DNA from: Schaedlerella glycyrrhizinilytica_A | Lineage (GTDB): Bacteria; Bacillota; Clostridia; Lachnospirales; Lachnospiraceae | Reading direction: 5' to 3' (one strand) | NCBI RefSeq assembly: GCF_042852765.1 | Contig: NZ_AP031414.1 | Length of the DNA: 64,000 bases | Shown here: one piece after another, positions 8,338 through 17,353 of the stretch | Position numbering within the stretch: the first letter of the stretch is position 1 | Layout of the letters: every line of letters begins with the position of its first letter | Made by a program: the position numbers and the translations under genes | The notes under the pieces: generated by a model | What the model saw: the letters and a program-made list of their open reading frames with translations, nothing else | Database searches by the model: none | Told to the model about the DNA's origin: nothing

Positions 8338-9211
8338 GATATTCTCCCTCCCGCAGGAACACGCCTGCGTTTTTTGTCAGTCCGAACCTTTTCACAAACC
8401 AGTCGCATTTGCAGAGGAACAAATAATAGACGTTCAAGCCACAGCCATACATGCTCTCAAAATTTCCCTGACCTTTCGCTAAGATCACATCCGCCTCTTT
8501 CAATAACTTTCTCGCTTCTTCAGTGATCTTCTCAAGCACAGTACCGGCAATGCCTGTTCCATTTCCAACTACCGGAACAAGTTTCATCAGACCAACCTGC
8601 TCTGCATCCTCGATCGTCGCATCATTGAGCGCCTCTCTTCCCCGCACAAGCACTGCGATCTGCAAGGCAGGATATTGTTTTTGCATCTCCTGGATGAGCA
8701 ATTTATCCAATACGATCTCCCCGCAGTTATCCGTAACATAGACAAGCGTTTTCGCCTGTTCCAGATCCTGTCTGAAACTGTGATAATTCTCTGCATCCAA
8801 TGTTTCCTGCGCCGCTTTTTGGATCAATTCCTTAAGAATCCCCTCATCCACAACATCCATTGCACCATAATCGATATAATTTCCTGTGCGCGCATAAAGA
8901 ATTGCCTGTGCCAGAGGATCTTCCGCCCGCTCAATATTACTTTGAATTTCCTGTTCCGCAAACATCATCTTTTCATTATGTTCGTATTTTATCTTTGTAT
9001 ATTCCTGTTCTTTTCCGAAGAAAGACTCGTATACTTTCGAGATTTCTTCCACCAGTTCGGGCGCGGATGTACCGTCTTTGCTCTCACCGATCACCCGGAG
9101 CACCGCTTTCATATATTTAGCTTTTATTTGCTCATCTAAATCTGTTCTCCTTTGTATCCGCTCTTCCTGACGGTCAGCCATACAGCGGATGCATGCCGCG
9201 CTTACCTGCAT
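8321..9211 (-). CDS. DUF89 (ARMT1-like) damage-control phosphatase family protein
   Basis: A 296-residue member of the DUF89 family, whose studied members are metal-dependent phosphatases that hydrolyse harmful sugar or cofactor phosphates. The signature VTDNCGEIVLDKLL (Asp-Asn-x-Gly-Glu, near residue 160) and AKGQGNFES (near residue 245) are present. The N-terminus has a CIRC pair, as in the bacterial/archaeal subgroup. It is preceded by AAGGAG and overlaps the YkgJ-family gene. The substrate cannot be told from sequence. Confidence 0.85.
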   Translation of the reverse strand: MQVSAACIRCMADRQEERIQRRTDLDEQIKAKYMKAVLRVIGESKDGTSAPELVEEISKVYESFFGKEQEYTKIKYEHNEKMMFAEQEIQSNIERAEDPLAQAILYARTGNYIDYGAMDVVDEGILKELIQKAAQETLDAENYHSFRQDLEQAKTLVYVTDNCGEIVLDKLLIQEMQKQYPALQIAVLVRGREALNDATIEDAEQVGLMKLVPVVGNGTGIAGTVLEKITEEARKLLKEADVILAKGQGNFESMYGCGLNVYYLFLCKCDWFVKRFGLTKNAGVFLREGEYHEAGY

Positions 9212-9238
9212 GTTCTGATACTCCTTTTTCTGTAAACA

Positions 9239-10252
9239 CTACATAAACCGTTCCATTCCATCCAGAAATTCTTCCATCGCCTGCAGCCTCTTTACTCTGC
9301 GAAGCTTGATCCCGCATACATCGCAAATCTGTTCCAGACCGGCTTCCACTAAAATATTGGACACCCTGATTTCCTTTGGTATTCCGACATTCAAAATAAA
9401 TCCAACCAATTCTTCCACCAGCGCCGCGATCACGTCTTCCTCCGGATCCTGTATTTCACATCGCAGCATCATTCCCGACTCCGCATCTGCGATCATGCAA
9501 ACTGCCGGATTTGCCGGTTTTTTATATTTCTTGTCATTGACAGAAAAACCGGGGATCGTTGTTTCCATTTCCAATATCACATCATATCGATCGGAAGTTT
9601 CCAGTTCCGCAAGTAACTCCTCATCCGTAATGATCAGATTTCCAAATTGGAAGCATGTAAAAGGCAGCGGCGCAGCACCGGATTTCCATTTCTTCTTTCC
9701 TTTTTCAAACGCAAGCAAGAACATTTCTCCGCTCGCAAAATCGACCGGTTCTTTCATGTCTTCATAGCATTGCAACGCCAGCTCCAGATTCTGACAATGC
9801 TCTGTCATCCGGAGCACTTCATCCTGATCCAAATTATACGGTCTATATCCAGGCTCAAATGAGAGAAAATAAAGCCACTGGTTCTTTCCTCTGTATTTAT
9901 ATCCCAATTCTTTGATCACACTTCTCTGCTTTTCTGTCAGTTCCTCTCTGTTTCCCCAATAGCACGTCAGATTCTTTTGTGAATACATCGCATATCCCGT
10001 CGGCAGATTTAATTGATCCTGCATTGTCAGCATCATGAATGTGTTAAATGCCTCATATCCTTCGTAGACGGAAATTCCGTAACACGTTCCGCCATGACCG
10101 AGAATACTGTAAAATACGGTGTCTTCCTCTTCTCCATTCTGCACTGCAATGATATCCAGATCCCAGAATGTTTCCCACGGTTTCATCGATTTCAGTCTTG
10201 TCGCAGATTCATAAAGTTCTTTCCATTGTTCGATCGTGGCTTCTTTTCGCAT
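9239..10252 (-). CDS. Conserved protein of unknown function (DUF6930/DUF7309-like)
   Basis: A soluble 337-residue acidic protein with no signal peptide or membrane segment. The N-terminal half (WDLDIIAVQN, SILGHGGTCYGISVYEG) and the C-terminal half (MLRCEIQDPEEDVIAALVEELV) recall an uncharacterised pair of domains found together in Firmicutes. I do not recognise a biochemical role. It is followed 27 bp later by the DUF89 gene and preceded by its own intergenic region, so it may be the first gene of a three-gene unit. Confidence 0.7.
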   Translation of the reverse strand: MRKEATIEQWKELYESATRLKSMKPWETFWDLDIIAVQNGEEEDTVFYSILGHGGTCYGISVYEGYEAFNTFMMLTMQDQLNLPTGYAMYSQKNLTCYWGNREELTEKQRSVIKELGYKYRGKNQWLYFLSFEPGYRPYNLDQDEVLRMTEHCQNLELALQCYEDMKEPVDFASGEMFLLAFEKGKKKWKSGAAPLPFTCFQFGNLIITDEELLAELETSDRYDVILEMETTIPGFSVNDKKYKKPANPAVCMIADAESGMMLRCEIQDPEEDVIAALVEELVGFILNVGIPKEIRVSNILVEAGLEQICDVCGIKLRRVKRLQAMEEFLDGMERFM

Positions 10253-10350
10253 AATCTTTCTCCTCGTATTTTTTAATATCTTTTCTCAAATACTAATACC
10301 ATCCATTCACCAAAACATTGTATCATAATCTCATAACAAAATATACTCAA

Positions 10351-10412
10351 AAACCTCCCAGGATTCAATCGACGACTCAATTCATCGTCAACATCCTGAG
10401 AGGTTCTTTTTC
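10351..10412. terminator. Bidirectional terminator at the end of the sugar-acid operon
   Basis: AACCTC plus CAGGAT pair with ATCCTG plus GAGGTT around a loop that contains a second GACGA/TCGTC stem. T-runs flank it on both strands. It ends the operon from lacI to the RraA-type gene and insulates the gene at 9239-10252. Confidence 0.8.
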
Positions 10413-10464
10413 CCTCATAGTATTTTGTTGTCAATCGGTACTTGCTTATTCCTGTCTCATCACC

Positions 10465-11331
10465 CTACCGCACACGGTCGTACTCCGGCGTCCAGTCCAG
10501 ATCGCGGTACTCTGCCGCACATTCTTCTGTCTGGATATAATGGACAAGCCGATCCATCATTTCTACCGGCCAATCGTCAATGTCAATGTCTGCCGTTGTA
10601 TATACTTTCTGGCGGATCATTTCAAATCCAAACATGTCTTTTACATGTGATTTACGAGCCTGTGTAATGACTGTTTTTACCATATGGCTCGGAATGAAGA
10701 TCACACCGCCGCCATATCCGAATACAACGTCCCCCGGCAGGCATACTGCTCCGCCGATCATAACCGGCGTATTGAACCCGTTCATCACAAAATCACGGAT
10801 CGGCGTCGGATCAACGCCGCGGTAATAAATCTGGATTCCCTCGATTCCTTGAATCTGTTCCAAATCGCGGATACCGCCCCAGACAACTGCTCCTCCGGTC
10901 TTTGTCTGATTACGGATTGCAGTGGAAAGGTTTCCTCCGACAAAGGTACCCTCATATACTTTATCATACATATCCGCAACAACAACGTCTCCCTCAACTA
11001 GAGTATCGATCACCCACTGATTGCACGTTCCTTTTCGTCCCTCTTCTGTTCCGATTTCTTTTACCGTCTCTTCCAGATCCGGTCTGGTCGGAATAAATGC
11101 CGATGTCACTGCACGTCCTACCAGCTTGCAGTCATCATGAAGCTTATACAGATGTTCTTCAAACTGATTTTTGTATCCCGCATTAAAAAGCGGCATCCAT
11201 ATTTCTTCCAATGTCATTTTCCGAAGCTGTTCCAAATCCTCATCCGGTACTCTCGGACGTCCGTCCGGAAAACGTTCTCCTGTCCATTTTGATGTCAATT
11301 GGATAATATCTTCTCTCACATTAAAATGCAT
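10465..11331 (-). CDS. RraA-type protein (possible aldolase for a keto-deoxy acid)
   Basis: A 288-residue protein whose residues about 95-260 have the RraA/HMG-aldolase fold. GGIRDLEQI gives the Gly-Gly-x-Arg-Asp motif that binds substrate and metal in the aldolase members, and PGDVVFGYGGGVIFIP is the conserved pocket strand. The roughly 95-residue N-terminal extension is longer than in RraA proper (about 160 residues). It is the last gene of the LacI-controlled operon and directly follows an enolase-superfamily dehydratase. A role as aldolase cleaving the 2-keto-3-deoxy product is inferred from that context. Older databases call such proteins dimethylmenaquinone methyltransferase, which is misleading. 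Confidence 0.8.
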   Translation of the reverse strand: MHFNVREDIIQLTSKWTGERFPDGRPRVPDEDLEQLRKMTLEEIWMPLFNAGYKNQFEEHLYKLHDDCKLVGRAVTSAFIPTRPDLEETVKEIGTEEGRKGTCNQWVIDTLVEGDVVVADMYDKVYEGTFVGGNLSTAIRNQTKTGGAVVWGGIRDLEQIQGIEGIQIYYRGVDPTPIRDFVMNGFNTPVMIGGAVCLPGDVVFGYGGGVIFIPSHMVKTVITQARKSHVKDMFGFEMIRQKVYTTADIDIDDWPVEMMDRLVHYIQTEECAAEYRDLDWTPEYDRVR

Positions 11332-11350
11332 CGTTTACTTCCCTCCTCAA

Positions 11351-12724
11351 TCAACTCCAGCAACGATCATGGGAATAATCCTGATTCCATTCGTCCGTCG
11401 GCAACCAGATTCCCTGATAATCCGGATGCAGATGTTCTTTGATCACTTCATCGTCCAGTTCCTCGATTCCGAATCCCGGAAGATCCGGAACTGTAATGTA
11501 ACCATTGTCAACGATCGGCGCTTTCACACCTTTCTTTACAAGATCATTCCACCACGGAATATCAACTGAATGGAACTCCTGTACATAGAAGTTTTCTGTT
11601 GCTGCAGATACATGTGCCGCAGCCATCGCGGAAATCGGAGTTTCCGCCATATGGATCGCCATCGCAACTCCGTAATCCTGTGCCAGATCGCCGACTTTCT
11701 TCAATTCCAGGACGCCTCCCACTGTCAGGATATCCGGATGGATCACGGATACGCCTCCGCTTTCAAGCAGCGGTTTGAAGTTCTCTTTCAGATAAATATC
11801 CTCACCTGTACAGATCGGTACCGCCGTCGATTTTGCAAGCCGTGCATACTGGCTTGTCAACTGCCACGGAATCATATCTTCCATCCATGCAATATTATAT
11901 TTCTCAATCCGTTTCGCCAGTTTGATACAGGATTCTACACCAATATGTCCAAAATGATCGATCGCCAACGGAACTTCATATCCGATCACATCACGAACAT
12001 CCTTTACATACTGCTCTAAAATATCGTATCCATGCTCTGTCACCTGAATTCCTGTAAACGGATGCGGAATATTTTGAATATCATACAAATGATTTCTTCT
12101 GATCCGATCTTCCATACTCACATTTCTTGAAATCGGATTGTAATTTTCGGAAGCTTCTTTCAATTCCCGAACAAATCCAAGCGGTGCACAGAGCGCTCCC
12201 GGTTCGTCATAAAGCAGATCGATCCCCAAATCCATTTTCAAAAATGTAAAGCCTTTTTCCATACGTTTTTTCAGTGCTTCACCCATCTGTTTTCCGGTAT
12301 GTTTTCCCTCAACATCGGTATCTGCATAGCATCGAACCCGATCCCGGAATTTTCCACCCAGCATCTGGTACACCGGAATTCCGTAAGCTTTTCCTGCCAG
12401 ATCCCAGAGAGCCAATTCGATTGCGCATACGCCGCCGCCCTGTCTTGCATGTCCTCCAAATTGTTTCAGCCTGCGGAAGATCTTATCAATATTACATGGA
12501 TTCTCCCCGATGATCCGGCTCTTCAATGCCAGCGCAAAATTTCTGGACCCTCCGTCCCTGACTTCACCGTATCCGGTAATCCCCTGGTTGGTCATAATTT
12601 TCAAAATTGTACAATGCATCGGCGCATCTACAATATCTACCACCCGCATATCTGTAATCTTCAGTTCCGATGGACGGGAATATGTATTCACATGATCTAA
12701 TACCTGTTCAAAATTCTTGTCCAT
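11351..12724 (-). CDS. Enolase-superfamily sugar-acid dehydratase (mandelate racemase/ManD-like)
   Basis: A 457-residue member of the enolase superfamily. The N-terminal capping domain is followed by a barrel with a KMD motif (FLKMDLGID) and the three metal ligands in AIDHFG (Asp), WMEDM (Glu) and TGEDIY (Glu). A C-terminal histidine lies in AIHMAETP. An insertion between the KMD and the first ligand makes it longer than typical MR-group enzymes (about 380-400). Such enzymes dehydrate sugar acids to 2-keto-3-deoxy acids. The operon partners (importer and RraA-type protein) support sugar-acid breakdown; the exact substrate is not readable. Confidence 0.85.
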   Translation of the reverse strand: MDKNFEQVLDHVNTYSRPSELKITDMRVVDIVDAPMHCTILKIMTNQGITGYGEVRDGGSRNFALALKSRIIGENPCNIDKIFRRLKQFGGHARQGGGVCAIELALWDLAGKAYGIPVYQMLGGKFRDRVRCYADTDVEGKHTGKQMGEALKKRMEKGFTFLKMDLGIDLLYDEPGALCAPLGFVRELKEASENYNPISRNVSMEDRIRRNHLYDIQNIPHPFTGIQVTEHGYDILEQYVKDVRDVIGYEVPLAIDHFGHIGVESCIKLAKRIEKYNIAWMEDMIPWQLTSQYARLAKSTAVPICTGEDIYLKENFKPLLESGGVSVIHPDILTVGGVLELKKVGDLAQDYGVAMAIHMAETPISAMAAAHVSAATENFYVQEFHSVDIPWWNDLVKKGVKAPIVDNGYITVPDLPGFGIEELDDEVIKEHLHPDYQGIWLPTDEWNQDYSHDRCWS

Positions 12725-12777
12725 AACATGTCCTCCTAATATGCAATTTTCACACAGCCTGTCTTTTATTTTTTAAT

Positions 12778-13617
12778 CTACTTCACGCTTCCATCAGCCT
12801 TTCCTGATACAAGCATGCTCTGTGCGATAATATAAATGATCGTAACCGGCAGGGATGCCACCACGCACCCGGCCATAATTCTTCCCCAATTGATAATATC
12901 TCCGTATTTCCAGCTTGAAATTGCAACCGTCGCCGTCATTTCGGCCTGACTTGTCGTCATGATCATCGCGTAAAGATATTCATTCCATGACATTGTAAAT
13001 GCAAATGTTGCCACCACCGCAATTCCCGGAAGTGCGATCGGAATAATGATATAACGAAGTGTCTGCAATCTGGTACATCCGTCCATCAGCGCCGATTCTT
13101 CCAATGCATACGGGATCGAAGTAAAGTAGCTCCGGAGCATATAACAGCAATATGGAACAACAAACGTCGGATAAATGATCAGCATCGCCCATTTACTTCC
13201 ACCCAATCCAAGATTGCTCACAAAAATATACATTGGGATAAACAAAACCGCTGTCGGAAGAAGATAGGAAACAATGACGGATGCACTGAAAAACTTTCTT
13301 CCCGGATAACGAAGTCTTGTCATCGCATAGGATGCAAAAATACTGATCAAAAGACCGACGACCGTCGTAATTCCCGCGATGATCAAACTGTTCTTAATAT
13401 TTGTTAAAAATCCTGCATTTTGGATCAGATCAATATAATGATCAAATGTCGCAGTAAACTGAAACAGTTTTGGTTTTGCCACATACATTTCACTCGCCAC
13501 CGTAAAAGAAGATTTTACCATCCAATACAGCGGAAATACCGTCCAAAGCAGCCCTAATCCTAAAATGACATAGGTGACGGTACGCTTAATGATTTTGCTT
13601 CTCTTTCTTGAACGCAT
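12778..13617 (-). CDS. Sugar ABC transporter permease (MalG type)
   Basis: A 279-residue inner-membrane permease with six predicted membrane segments, the first at about residues 12-32. The ABC-contact (EAA) loop reads EESALMDGCTRLQTLRYIIIP-like near residue 165. It pairs with the MalF-type permease 13 bp upstream and with the binding protein at 14598-15923. No ATPase is encoded in the operon, so a shared MsmX-type ATPase is expected to drive it. Confidence 0.9.
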   Translation of the reverse strand: MRSRKRSKIIKRTVTYVILGLGLLWTVFPLYWMVKSSFTVASEMYVAKPKLFQFTATFDHYIDLIQNAGFLTNIKNSLIIAGITTVVGLLISIFASYAMTRLRYPGRKFFSASVIVSYLLPTAVLFIPMYIFVSNLGLGGSKWAMLIIYPTFVVPYCCYMLRSYFTSIPYALEESALMDGCTRLQTLRYIIIPIALPGIAVVATFAFTMSWNEYLYAMIMTTSQAEMTATVAISSWKYGDIINWGRIMAGCVVASLPVTIIYIIAQSMLVSGKADGSVK

Positions 13618-13629
13618 ACACGATCCCTC

Positions 13630-14529
13630 CTATTCATCTTTCTTTGCAAATCTTGAAAATACCAACATCATAATGATCAATATCGGAATGACGGACGATG
13701 CAACCGAAAGCGCCCGACCGAATGAATTTTGAATGAACGCCATATCATAAGTGTATGTTGAAATCACACTGGACGCATACAATGGTCCGCCGCCTGTTAC
13801 AAGCCATACATTTTCAAAATCATTAAATGTCCAGATTGTAGACAGAAGAGTCGTCACCTTGATCACCGGCATGATCGATGGCAATGTAATATACCAGAAC
13901 TGTTTAAAAACACCTGCTCCATCCACGGTTGCCGCCTCATACACCTGCCGGTCCAGTGTCTGCAATTCTCCCAATATACTGAACATGAAGAACGGAACAC
14001 CTCGCCAGATATTGACGATGATCGCCGAGAACAACACGATCTTTGGATTTGACAGCCATGCGATCGGAAGATCTATGATTCCCAGGTCCATCAGAAGACT
14101 GTTGATAATACCATAAGTGCTGTCATACATCCAGCGCCATGTCATAGCTGCCACCATTCCCGGAAGTGCCCACGGAATCAGAAGTGCCGTACGGAAAAAT
14201 CCTTTTCCTTTAAAATTCTGGTTCAGCAATACCGCCCATAACAAACCGATCAGAAGTTTTGCTCCAATACAAAGCACGGTGTAAATCAGTGTATTCGTAA
14301 GTGATTTCCAATAAATCTTATCTGAGAATAACTCAATATAATTATCAAGTCCGATAAAATTTGCTTCCGCACCGATCACTTTATCTGTGAAACTCCAATA
14401 AATCGCCCGGATAAAAGGCAGTCCCATGATGACAAATACGACAATGACAACAGGAATCATCAGCAACAGTCCGAGACGCCTGTCTTTTACTGCCTGCGAC
14501 TCTGTTTTCTTTCTCACTCTATTTCGCAT
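13630..14529 (-). CDS. Sugar ABC transporter permease (MalF type)
   Basis: A 299-residue inner-membrane permease with about six membrane segments. The N-terminus is short and basic, followed by LGLLLMIPVVIVVFVIMGLP. The EAA loop begins YEAATVDGAGVFKQFWYITL. It forms the heterodimeric channel with the downstream MalG-type protein. The gene follows the binding-protein gene after a 68-bp gap containing a small hairpin. Confidence 0.9.
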   Translation of the reverse strand: MRNRVRKKTESQAVKDRRLGLLLMIPVVIVVFVIMGLPFIRAIYWSFTDKVIGAEANFIGLDNYIELFSDKIYWKSLTNTLIYTVLCIGAKLLIGLLWAVLLNQNFKGKGFFRTALLIPWALPGMVAAMTWRWMYDSTYGIINSLLMDLGIIDLPIAWLSNPKIVLFSAIIVNIWRGVPFFMFSILGELQTLDRQVYEAATVDGAGVFKQFWYITLPSIMPVIKVTTLLSTIWTFNDFENVWLVTGGGPLYASSVISTYTYDMAFIQNSFGRALSVASSVIPILIIMMLVFSRFAKKDE

Positions 14530-14597
14530 AAGATTCCTCCTGTAAGATCCGGAGGCACTGCACCTCGCAGCGCCCCGGGAACGATTACTGCCCTACT

Positions 14598-15923
14598 CTA
14601 CTTTGCCTCATAGACTTCCTTAAATGAGGTTTCCAGACTTTCCACTGCTTCTTCCGGTGTTGCCCCATTGATCAACATTTCCTGTACCGCTTTTACACAA
14701 AGCTGGTTGCTGAAACAGGTCATCGCCCGATCGTCAACCGGCGCCGGATAATAAGTTCTTGCTGCCAGTTTTGAATTTTCAAGCCACGGTTTGTTTGCTT
14801 CATCCTGCCAGAATTCACTGTCTTCCATTCCCTCGATCACCGGCTGCCACATAGAGCCCATAACCTCGATCATCTCTTCATATTTATCCTGATGTGAGAA
14901 ATAGTAACGGATAAAATCTTTTGCCACGTCAACATTTTTACCTGATTCCATCACTCCAAATACGTTGCATCCTGTCAAAACATATGCTTCTCCGGACGGT
15001 CCTGCCGGATACGGGATAATCTGTGTATTCTCGTACAATTCCGGATCATCGTTCTTCATTGCTGCCATAACAGAACCGGAGTTACAGATCAGACCTGCCG
15101 TTCCTGCCAGATATGCCTGATTATTCCAACTGTCGTCTCCTGTAACCGCATCCGGAGAGATAAGCCCCTCGTCATAGAGCGATTTGATAAACTTAAACGC
15201 TTCTACCGTCTCAGGAGAATTTACAACGACTTCGCCTTTTTCATTAACTGTCCGTCCGCCCCAGTCAAGAATGATCGTTCTAACCCAACCTTCCGCATCT
15301 CCGCCGCCGGAAGCTCCCATTGCAAATCCCAATGCATAGAAACCGTTTTCCGGGTCATTGACTTTAGCCGCCTGTTCTTTCAATTCTTCCCATGTTGTCG
15401 GCATCTCCAGACCTTTTTCTTCCCATTTATCTTTCCGGACATGCATACCAGGTGCGGTAAATCCCTGTGGCACCATATAAGAAGATTCTCCGATCATACT
15501 CATCGACTGCGCAGCTTCAGTAAATTCAAATTCACTCATCACATCACTTACGTCTGCGAGCTGATCCAGTGACGCGAACTGCCCTACAAGTGTATCATCA
15601 CCAACGATCAGATCCGGCGCATTTCCCGCTTCGATCGCAGCCATCAGCTTCTGCTTCATATCCGCTGCCGCGACATTTACATAATCAACTTCGACGCCCT
15701 CTTCTTCTGCAAACTGTTCAACCAAATCTTTCATCAATGTAGCGTATTCATCAACATACTCTGCTTTGTCCCAGAATACCAGTTTCTTTCCACTTTCACC
15801 GGATCCTTCTTCAGTCTTTGTATCACCGTCCTTCGGCTCTTCACTTCCGCCTCCGCCGCATCCGGCTACCAGACCCATTGTCATAACTGCTGCCATCAGA
15901 CATGCTAACATTTTCTTTTTCAT
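14598..15923 (-). CDS. Sugar-binding lipoprotein of an ABC importer
   Basis: A 441-residue extracellular solute-binding protein (family 1). The N-terminus is a lipoprotein signal (MKKKMLACLMAAVMTMGLVAGC) with lipobox VAGC, so it is anchored by Cys22 to the outer face of the membrane. A Gly/Ser/Glu-rich linker follows. Its start overlaps the stop of the lacI-type regulator by 4 nt (ATGA), with an AAAGGAGG site inside the regulator's end. The ligand is probably a sugar acid or its oligomer, given the downstream dehydratase. Confidence 0.92.
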   Translation of the reverse strand: MKKKMLACLMAAVMTMGLVAGCGGGGSEEPKDGDTKTEEGSGESGKKLVFWDKAEYVDEYATLMKDLVEQFAEEEGVEVDYVNVAAADMKQKLMAAIEAGNAPDLIVGDDTLVGQFASLDQLADVSDVMSEFEFTEAAQSMSMIGESSYMVPQGFTAPGMHVRKDKWEEKGLEMPTTWEELKEQAAKVNDPENGFYALGFAMGASGGGDAEGWVRTIILDWGGRTVNEKGEVVVNSPETVEAFKFIKSLYDEGLISPDAVTGDDSWNNQAYLAGTAGLICNSGSVMAAMKNDDPELYENTQIIPYPAGPSGEAYVLTGCNVFGVMESGKNVDVAKDFIRYYFSHQDKYEEMIEVMGSMWQPVIEGMEDSEFWQDEANKPWLENSKLAARTYYPAPVDDRAMTCFSNQLCVKAVQEMLINGATPEEAVESLETSFKEVYEAK

Positions 15924-16978
15924 TTGATTTCCTCCTTTTGTTGTCCGGGGATTCCTGTTGTAAGTCCGATTGTCAACTCCAACGGAACCAGTTCCGACTC
16001 AAACTTTGCCAAAGGGTTATAAATATTTTTCAACAATTTCTTAAATGCCGTTTCTGCGATCAGACTAGCCTTTGATTCCACTCTTGTCTGTTCTTCCTTT
16101 CCCCAGTCATTTCTGGAATAATATTCGATATTCACATACGAAATGTCCTCAGGAATACTCAGGTTTAAATCATTTGCCGCCATCAGGAAGTACTGACGGA
16201 TCGAAGATGAGATCACATAAGCCGTAGGTTTTTCCCGCTGTTCCATCGCTTTCCTGCATACATCATAGATCACCTGATCCGACGCTTTCGGCGGAAAGGA
16301 TATTCGCTGTATCTCTATACCATCTTTCCTGTACTTCTCTCTGATCTCTGTTATCACACTCAGTCTTGCATCCTGAACAACACCACTGTCACACATTTCA
16401 AATACCGCAATTTTCTTATGACCGAGCTGTATCAGATATTCCAATGTATTACGTGCGGCTTCCTCATGATCTGATGCAACATAATGATAATCTTCATAGC
16501 CTGAAATTTTTCCGACGCACACATATGGAATTCCTGCCGTCTCGAATTCTTTAAAAAAGCGATCCTCAGAATCCAGATCAAAGACGATGAATCCGTCAAC
16601 AACCGAAGATGCCATACTTTTTAAAAACAGCATTTCTTTCTCCGGATTATTCCGCTTTCTTGAATAAATCAAAATGTTGTAGTTATCTTTTTCCGCCAGG
16701 CGCTCAATCGCGTGAAATACTTTCGGATAATACTTGGAATCGAATAACCTCGTCAGGTTTTCCGGAATCACCAGACAAACCGTTCTGCTCTTTTCCTTAT
16801 TCGGAAGACGTCTCGCACTCAAATTAGGTGTATATCCCAAATCCCGGATCGTATCACCGATGATTTTTTTTGTCTCTTCCGACATCCGTTCATATTTTCC
16901 GTTCAGATAATTGGAAACTGTTGATTTTGAAACCCCTGCTTTCTTGGATACTTCTGCAATTGTTACACTTGCTTTCAT
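15920..16978 (-). CDS. LacI-family transcriptional regulator
   Basis: A 352-residue regulator. The N-terminal helix-turn-helix (VTIAEVSKKAGVSKSTVSNY) and hinge (LGYTPNLSARRL) are typical, followed by a periplasmic-binding-protein-like effector domain. It is the first gene of its operon and is expected to repress its own promoter. Two operator-like palindromes with central CG lie in the 130 bp upstream. The start ATG follows AAGGAGG by 6-7 nt. Confidence 0.93.
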   Translation of the reverse strand: MKASVTIAEVSKKAGVSKSTVSNYLNGKYERMSEETKKIIGDTIRDLGYTPNLSARRLPNKEKSRTVCLVIPENLTRLFDSKYYPKVFHAIERLAEKDNYNILIYSRKRNNPEKEMLFLKSMASSVVDGFIVFDLDSEDRFFKEFETAGIPYVCVGKISGYEDYHYVASDHEEAARNTLEYLIQLGHKKIAVFEMCDSGVVQDARLSVITEIREKYRKDGIEIQRISFPPKASDQVIYDVCRKAMEQREKPTAYVISSSIRQYFLMAANDLNLSIPEDISYVNIEYYSRNDWGKEEQTRVESKASLIAETAFKKLLKNIYNPLAKFESELVPLELTIGLTTGIPGQQKEEIK

Positions 16979-17017
16979 TGTCTTCCCTCCTTGGTAAACA
17001 TTAGGTAAACCATTCTA

Positions 17018-17031
17018 GTAAACCGTTTTAC
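17018..17031. promoter_or_regulatory. Probable LacI-family operator (proximal)
   Basis: GTAAACCGTTTTAC is a near-perfect palindrome with the central CG expected for LacI-family operators. It sits 40 bp upstream of the regulator's start codon. GGTAAAC half-sites flank it (16993-17010), so more than one repressor dimer may bind. Confidence 0.65.
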
Positions 17032-17094
17032 CAATGAGGTAAAAAAAATAAAGTTTTTTCTTTTTCCTTCTTTTGGTGAATGACTGCATATTTT

Positions 17095-17108
17095 GTAAAT
17101 CGATTTAC
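17095..17108. promoter_or_regulatory. Probable LacI-family operator (overlapping the transcript start)
   Basis: GTAAATCGATTTAC is a perfect 14-bp palindrome with central CG. It lies about 14-28 bp downstream of the expected transcription start of the LacI operon promoter (-10 at 17129-17134), a position where a bound repressor would block transcription. Confidence 0.75.
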
Positions 17109-17128
17109 TAAGAAATTTCTTACTTTTA

Positions 17129-17157
17129 TTTTTAGCACTTTTGGTGATTCTTGTCAA
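17129..17157 (-). promoter_or_regulatory. Promoter of the lacI/sugar-acid operon
   Basis: A -35 TTGACA (17152-17157) and a -10 TAAAAA (17129-17134) are 17 bp apart on the minus strand. The palindromic operator lies just downstream. The stretch 17158-17290 is AT-rich without a recognisable gene. Confidence 0.65.
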
Positions 17158-17291
17158 TAATTTGTATTATATTATTTTGTTTTTGTCTATTTTATACAGT
17201 TTTTTTGATATTGTTTTGTTTATTTTTCTGTTAATTCATTTTTGTCAAGAATATTATCCTCGCCTTTCTACGCCGCCATGCGCACCCACAG

Positions 17292-17330
17292 CAAACGCCC
17301 CTGCAACTTTTAAGTCGCAGAGGCGTTTCT
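17292..17330. terminator. Hairpin terminator after the LPXTG remnant
   Basis: AAACGCC plus CTGC pair with GCAG plus GGCGTTT around a loop. It lies 24 bp downstream of the stop codon of the LPXTG gene remnant. The T-tract is weak on both sides. Confidence 0.5.
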
Positions 17331-17353
17331 ATATCTGGTGGAATGATCCACCA

